Below are positions 58,771 to 64,000 of a stretch of 64,000 nt of DNA, one piece after another. The notes beneath the pieces are model-generated. The model did not search any database and was not told the origin of the DNA. It saw only the letters and a list, made by a program, of their open reading frames with translations. The translations under genes and the position numbers were made by a program. The stretch's first letter is position 1. Each line of letters begins with the position of its first letter. Source of the DNA: Anthostomella pinea (taxonomy: Eukaryota > Ascomycota > Sordariomycetes > Xylariales > Xylariaceae); assembly GCA_963556695.1 (NCBI GenBank), contig CAUWAG010000006.1, forward strand, positions 2,728,001 to 2,792,000. The letters are read 5' to 3'.

Positions 58771-60000
58771 AGCTGTGGCGATCGACTTATGATATACGAT
58801 TTGTTCCTTCCATTCTTTGCGATATCTGTTGGATCATGTGATATAGTAGAGAGATACCAAAGCATGTGTGAGGAGCATCTATGAGCTGCATTATCTAGGC
58901 AAGCGCCTCGCATTTATGTCTGAAGGGGGACTGTTGGGAGTTTGTACACTGTTCACGAGAGGTCAACGCTATCCAAAATTACCTTTTCCCTACGTGATGT
59001 ATGCTCCTGTGTTGACTGACGGCATCTTTGAATGTCCGAGGACTGCTTGTGATACTCGATGCCCAAGTACGAGCTGAAGATCCTAATGTGGTATCACCCG
59101 ATAAGTTACCGAACTCGGACGGCCTTGGGATCTGCTGCGTCTGTCTCACGGTGTCTCAACTCGGCCCGCACCCGCCGCAGTCTGTACCACACACGCCGTC
59201 ACCCTCGAACTCGGATCTGTGTCGCATGCAGTCTGCCCGACAGGCAGCCTTGCTTTTCGACGACGTTACTCAGCATGACTTCGGACTTTTCTCATCCTCT
59301 TACCTTCTTGCTAGTCTTGCTTACACGCTGTCATACGCCACCACGCTTTACACATCACACATCACACTCCAACCACTCGGTAAAGGATGCGCACGCGAAT
59401 ATTTTCAAACACACGTCAAAAGAAGGGCGGCGGGAACCATTTATGTAGGTCTGTGTGTGTGTGTGTGTGTGTGTGTGTATGCGTACATGTAATGGTGTCA
59501 CAGCACACGAATATGCTTAAGGTATATGCTCGTCATACGTAGCACTTGCCTTACATGGTCATATCGTGGCATACCTCCCTAGTATGTGTCTTAGACGCAT
59601 CATCAGGGTCGTATAGGGCTTGGCGGGACCGGATTCCTGGGAGTTTTGCTCGTGTTGTGGTGGTATTAACAGGTGGATTGGTAACACTATATGTGGTGTG
59701 TGTTGGAACTGATGTTTGTAACTGGTGTGGCGCTATCTACAAGTACCTGCTTGGACCTCTGCGGAAAATAGTTGCGTGTCGTGTCGTGTCGTACGGTCTG
59801 CTGGTGTTGGTGCTGCTTCTGTCCCTGGTATGGTGTGGTGTTGTGGCATATGCTCTGTATCACTGGTCCCGGGTCGAGCACGGCCTGAATGCCTAAGATA
59901 GCTTGCGGCGGCAGTGATGGCGATGTTGGACATCTGATGGCGTTTGGTATTTGGGCGTTTGGTTGCTTGGGAGGTGTCGTCAAGCTTACAGCGGTGAATA
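58771..60000. other. Intergenic; (GT)n microsatellite
   Basis: A (TG)14-type run lies at 59452-59479. Frames crossing it are low-complexity. A 116-codon hydrophobic frame at 59546-59896 has no domain and overlaps the 3' flank of the next minus-strand candidate, so I do not call it. Confidence 0.5.
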
Positions 60001-60556
60001 TCACGGTGGTTGACGTGGGACCGCGTGGTCAATGGAATGGGGCTTGTGTATGTGGTACTTGGACTTGTACTGCCTGAGAAAGGTGATCTTGAAGGGAGTC
60101 GAAGATGCGATGGGTCTTGAGGCGGCCAGCTCACGATATTGGAATTGTGGCGGACGATCCGTGCTATAGACACGATAGTGGGCACGTGTATTATCCCCTT
60201 CATCATAATGCATAAACTTGGTGTTGGCTTTGCCCGCCATGCCCTGATCACTACTTGCGGTCTTCGGTAGATTGACGTATTTCATGCCCTTGGTGTCATT
60301 ACTTGGCTTGCGACCTACGTGAGGCACATGGCACATGGCACATACGATTGAGGACTTGGGGCTTCCTAGAAATCCACGGCTTGGGGTGCTTCGCGTATCT
60401 GTCGTGGTCGTAGATAGGGGCGGGGACGACGTCCCTAGAGGCCACGAAGATGGTCACGAAGATGGGCCGCCAGACCTCGATTCCCGGCTTCGAGGCAGAC
60501 GAGCGACGACAAGCTGTCCACCAGGAGGTATGACTTCCTCCTCGATGGGACGACAT
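60001..60556 (-). pseudogene. Candidate gene whose frame is broken by a 7-bp x3 repeat
   Basis: Frame 1 starts MSSHRGGSHTSWWTACRR (60556; an upstream ATG at 60679 is possible) and reads IEVWRPIFVTIFVASRDV and PIYDHDRYAKHPKPW to PQVLNRMCHV. It then meets three copies of ATGTGCC (plus-strand GGCACAT, 60323-60343). With two copies the frame would continue into CHVPHVGRKPSNDTKG, ANTKFMHYDEGDNTRAHYR, STDRPPQFQYREL and KITFLRQYKSKYHIHKP to TGA at 60001. Both halves have similar, protein-like composition. A 31-nt GTATGT...CGTAG segment over the repeat would also restore phase but is shorter than usual fungal introns. Family unknown. It lies head-to-head with the gene at 60953. Confidence 0.4.
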
Positions 60557-60952
60557 AGGTGGACTTTTGCGGTTGGCAGTGCGATGTTTCTTCACTGTGT
60601 CGAGCGTGTCGTGAAGAGCATGTCGTGAAGAGCAGTCGCTGGTTATATCGAGGGAGCGGAAACACTTGTTCAGGGGCAATGGTCGATTATCGTTTTCCAG
60701 AGCCCCTCTGCTTCCTCTTTTGCGAGGTTATCTCAGGGCTTCGAATGAAGGCAACATGTCAAAATGTCGAAGCTGGTTGTTATTCGTACTGTACACCGCG
60801 CTATAATGAAACGTGGGTCTTCCTTGTAACCGCGATCTCACGCGTCAAATTTTACTCGTACATTTCGCTGGTCACCAACATTGCAATAAAGCTCTGGCAC
60901 TCCTGAGTCCTGGAGTCAACTTTGCCGCGGATCCTGTCTGACGAAAAAGTAA

Positions 60953-61623
60953 ATGAAGATGGATGCGCTCAATATGGAACGGATCGCCCGGGCGCCCGAG
61001 CCCGTCGTACGCGCAATTTTGAATGTCCTCTGCCGCGACACCAGGTTGCTGGACAAAGCCATAGTCGCTCTCGACATGATAGAGGTTTTGCAGAGGCAAG
61101 CGATCGAGCGCCGCCTTCAGACGGAACGAGCCACCGAGGGTAGCAGCGCCGCGACGGACACAGATTTGGACGAGGAGGCGGAGGACGAGGACACGGAGGA
61201 CAAGGCCACGGAAAACGAGGTCACGGAGGAGTCAGTCAACGGGGGTAGCGGCCCGAAGAAAAAGGCAGATACGGGTATGGAGTACTGCGTGCAGTGTGAT
61301 GAGCCCTTTTACGAGGATGAAAACCACAAGAAGGCATGCTGTTGGCATGATGGTAATGGGAGCCCCCTGCTTCAAAATGCCGGGAAGCTCATGCTCACTG
61401 TGATCTAGGCGAGATGGAACATGACTCCAATGCGGAGGAAGATGATGAGAACGAATACTATGACGACGGCATACCGCTTGAGAGAACGCCACAGCCTGAA
61501 ACCTCAATTTGGACCTGCCGCAACGACAGAGGCGATTCTGCTGGATGTAACAAAGGCTACCATAAGACGGCGAGTAGCAAACACAACAGTCGCTATGCTC
61601 ACCGGGAGGGGTTAGGGGACTGA
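60953..61623 (+). CDS. Small acidic Cys/His-rich protein, probably zinc-binding
   Basis: Exon 1 60953-61352, a 56-bp intron 61353-61408 (GTAATG...GATCTAG; phase 1), exon 2 61409-61623 (TGA); 204 aa. An N-terminal helical part (PEPVVRAILNVLCRDTRLLD, IERRLQTERAT) is followed by a long Glu/Asp/Thr acidic stretch. A metal-site-like region comes next: YCVQCDEPFYEDENH, CCWHDGEMEHDS, and IWTCRNDRGDSAGCNKGYH. The intron falls exactly between CCWHD and the next block, and splicing restores the family-like spacing. Without splicing the frame ends at 61408. Similar C2/CCxH plus C...C..GxH proteins are common and uncharacterised in ascomycetes. Confidence 0.8.
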
Positions 61624-62799
61624 GGGTTTGAGCTGAAGAGGTAGAAGCTGGCCTTGGGGCAAGTCACCCGCGATTGGGCAGACGAGAGATCTGGCAGTGG
61701 GTACCAGTACTTATTGCTTTACACGCAGGATCTAGTTCACGAAGAAAAAATGTGAGAAAAATGAGTTGGCAGGTCACTGGATGATGTACAGGTACGCCTG
61801 CCTGATAGCTCACTCACTCACGGTAAATCCCACCTGGAGCGTCCGAAGTGTGCAACCCCAAGATTCTCCAACCGGGAACTTCAGAGAGCATGGTTGCCAA
61901 CAAAACACCAACAAGCTTGACACATCGGCATACACATACACACCAAGTGGCGATAGGGCAAACCCAGCAAGCTCTGGATTATGTCCGAGGAGTTAAGAGA
62001 GCTGAAAGAAGCCTTCGGTGTTTTGTTCACCACTGCCATTGCTTTCCGCGCACGGGAAACCAGTCATCCCTACTTGAGTATAATCAAGCCACTTTGCATA
62101 AATAGTTCCATCTTTTACAGCTCCGTTACTCCAGCAAGAACAATCTGCTGCGAATGATGGCGGTACCTATCGATATATACATGATCATGTGATCACCGAC
62201 TGCGACTGCATGTACGGGTCTCGAGGGTATACTCCTAGATTTTTACATTTCCCGAACTGAACTAACTTCATGCCTCAGGTATAAAATGAAGGCATATGAT
62301 ACCATCAAGTCTGATCATTATCTGGTCATCAAGGGAGATAAGGTGCTCAAGGCTAGATGTTCGTCGGTACATCACTGAATAATGGACACCAGCTACAATG
62401 GGTGGGCATGCTTCGTTACTGAGGCTGTCATGGTTTCAATGGTTGATTGGGTTCCTCAGCAGCAGACTTGATGGTTGCTGTATCAGTCGAAGTAACCCGT
62501 TCAACAGTTGCCCACGCTGGGTAGCTGGCCAACGGCGAGGTTGCTGAGACTCCAGAACTGGTTGTCCCATAAGTCAATACTTCAGAACACTGCTCTACGA
62601 TCATGATGCAGTCCAATCTCTCCGTCCCACACATCATTATAGTGGGTGCTGTTACAACTTGCTGCTATCAGTTCCCTGCGTTCTGCGCTTTCACTCGGTT
62701 TGCCAATCTGTAAGTCACATCTCGTGCTTCACTTGTCAGAGTATTTACTGACGAGAGCAGCATACTCATCTGCATACCCATCTGGCCAGAACCGGCGTC
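61624..62799. other. Intergenic with promoter of the last gene
   Basis: No gene called. A CTGTAAGT donor-like word near 62707 could start a 5' UTR intron of the following gene. Confidence 0.45.
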
Positions 62800-64000
62800 A
62801 TGAACCGACCACCAAACGTCGAGATACTCGTACACATTGACGCTCCGTGTACTACGGCGAATGATGAGCGCTTACGCGCGATGGCATCAGCGTATATAGA
62901 CTTCAGTCCACGCAACAGGTCATATGTCGTTCCGCCCAGTAGCAACGAAACTCTGGTAATCCCAGATAGCCAACCGCGAGAGGTGCAGCCATGACTGCCT
63001 GGGGGGCTCGCTGCACCATCACTCAACTACCACCTCGGTCCTGCCCCGTCACCCAGTTCTTCATTCGATGGCGTATGGGGTAATTCAGACAATCCTCTTG
63101 CTCTCAGAGCACCACGACATCTCATGACATCGTCCCTCACCGGTCATCTCGGTCCAATTCAATCGCCCAGTGCTTCCTTCAGCAGTGTATGGGGCAACGC
63201 GGACTCTCCTCTTCTTCCAATGAGGCCTCCACAACAACTGCTTGTATTCACGGAGCAACCGTTTCAGGTGATGGAATCAGGGACATCAGCCCAGTCATCT
63301 CCGAGCGTATATATATTTTAGAGTCTCTTATTGCCCCTTATGGCCATGTCTTTGGGCTACATTTCCTCTTATAGCTTGCAACAGGACCCCCTTTGCGCCC
63401 GAGACATGCATCTCCTCTCCTTATTCTCCTCACAATATCTGAAAGGAGTAATTGCTGACTCTAGTTTGCTACTAGATGGAGGTCCAAGACTCAAACCCCG
63501 AAAACAATATCACTTGTGCCCAGCGCTCGTCCCCCACACGGGTTTTGGAGCATTATCTCCAACAATTCGACTCAGACTCGCTACCGGATCCTTCATTTTC
63601 CCAGCTGGGACATGATCCTGTCACTTCTTCTCTACACTCCAATCCCTACATTGATCCGCCGTCATTCGACCAGAGCGATATTCGCGAGGTTCCATATACC
63701 CCTCTCAAGAGATCATTTTCATCGGCGTCGCTCAGTCCTCCCAACAGCATTCACCGTCACGCGAAGCACCAAGCTATCGGAGCCGAGCAAGACGAGTTTG
63801 AGGATGAGATCATTGAGGAGACACGGTTCATGTCATTCAGTGACCCGCTTCCAACGAGAAGAAGCGAGGCAGACTTCGTTGTACCCAACTTAGTACACTT
63901 GCCAGCCATTAGCAAGCCTCATACGTTTGACGATGAGGATGAGATCATTAAGGAGACACGGTTCACATCGTCCACCGACGTGCCGTCAGCCACCAGAAGC
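62800..64000 (+). pseudogene. Uncharacterised fungal protein, 5' part only; in-frame TGA
   Basis: The start MNRPPNVEILVHIDAPCTT is followed by DERLRAMASAYIDFSPRNR and NETLVIPDSQPREVQP. TGA (62992-62994) then interrupts the frame, which continues without shift through LPGGLAAPSLNYHLGPAPS to two copies of a motif, SSFDGVWGNSDNPL and SFSSVWGNADSPL. An intron then follows, with its donor at 63268 (CAG|GTGATG) or 63307 (AGC|GTATAT) and its acceptor at 63475 (GCTGAC...CTACTAG). The next exon opens MEVQDSNPENN and runs open to the window edge, with a repeated DEIIxETRFxS motif. The opening resembles a recurrent ascomycete hypothetical family ('EILVHISAPS' type), from memory. If the TGA is real the gene is dead or recoded; the rest of it lies outside the window. 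Confidence 0.6.

Noticed and set aside
59546..59896. 116-codon hydrophobic frame
   Set aside because: Val/Leu/Cys-rich because of GT-rich DNA near a microsatellite; no recognisable topology or homologue.
1..64000. tRNA, rRNA, CRISPR array, or secondary-metabolite cluster
   Set aside because: I found no convincing A/B box pair, no rRNA, no regularly spaced repeat-spacer array and no PKS, NRPS or terpene synthase motif.

Overview
The window is nuclear DNA of a filamentous ascomycete (Pezizomycotina). The evidence is a Woronin body HEX1 gene (a family confined to that group), short GT-AG introns of about 50-150 bp, a CFEM-like GPI-anchored wall protein, DUF3405, 2EXR and F-box genes, and AT-rich tracts that look like RIP-mutated repeats. 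I cannot fix the class or genus from sequence alone. Genes are spaced widely and lie on both strands; there are no operons and no secondary-metabolite backbone gene.

Layout. 1.3-3.6 kb (-): Ser/Thr-rich CFEM-like wall protein. 3.6-9.6 kb: no gene seen. 9.6-11.7 kb (-): VMS1, ribosome-associated quality control (RQC). 12-14.4 kb: AT-rich, repeat-derived DNA with a candidate solo LTR. 16.4-18.1 kb: two paralogous small secreted Cys-rich protein genes, the second without an ATG. 19.1-20.6 kb: Cys-rich protein with a poly-C frameshift. 21.1-22.8 kb (-): intact DUF3405 gene. 23.9-24.9 kb: membrane protein with an in-frame TGA. 26.7-28.3 kb (-): GH29 alpha-L-fucosidase with two stops and a frameshift. 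29.1-30.0 kb: intact F-box gene. 30.1-31.4 kb (-): 2EXR gene with three frame breaks. 32.3-32.8 kb (-): secreted protein with a one-base frameshift. 35.2-38.5 kb: RQC2. 41.2-42.9 kb: HEX1 with an alternative long 5' part. 43.7-45.5 kb (-): Rds1/ferritin-like secreted protein. 46.6-47.9 kb (-): pyrroline-5-carboxylate reductase. 48-55.8 kb: gene-poor, with diverged AT-rich repeats at 52.2-53.1 kb. 55.8-58.8 kb: DUF8035-type Arg/Glu-rich protein. 60.0-60.6 kb (-) and 61.0-61.6 kb (+): a divergent pair, the first a candidate gene whose frame is broken by a 7-bp repeat. 62.8-64 kb: partial gene running off the window, with an in-frame TGA.

Themes. Housekeeping genes (vms1, rqc2, hex1, P5CR, DUF8035) are intact over thousands of bases. 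Accessory genes between 17 and 33 kb mostly carry one or a few point lesions while keeping full-length reading frames. This looks like recent gene decay, although single-base assembly errors must be excluded. Two components of one pathway (RQC), VMS1 and RQC2, lie 24 kb apart.
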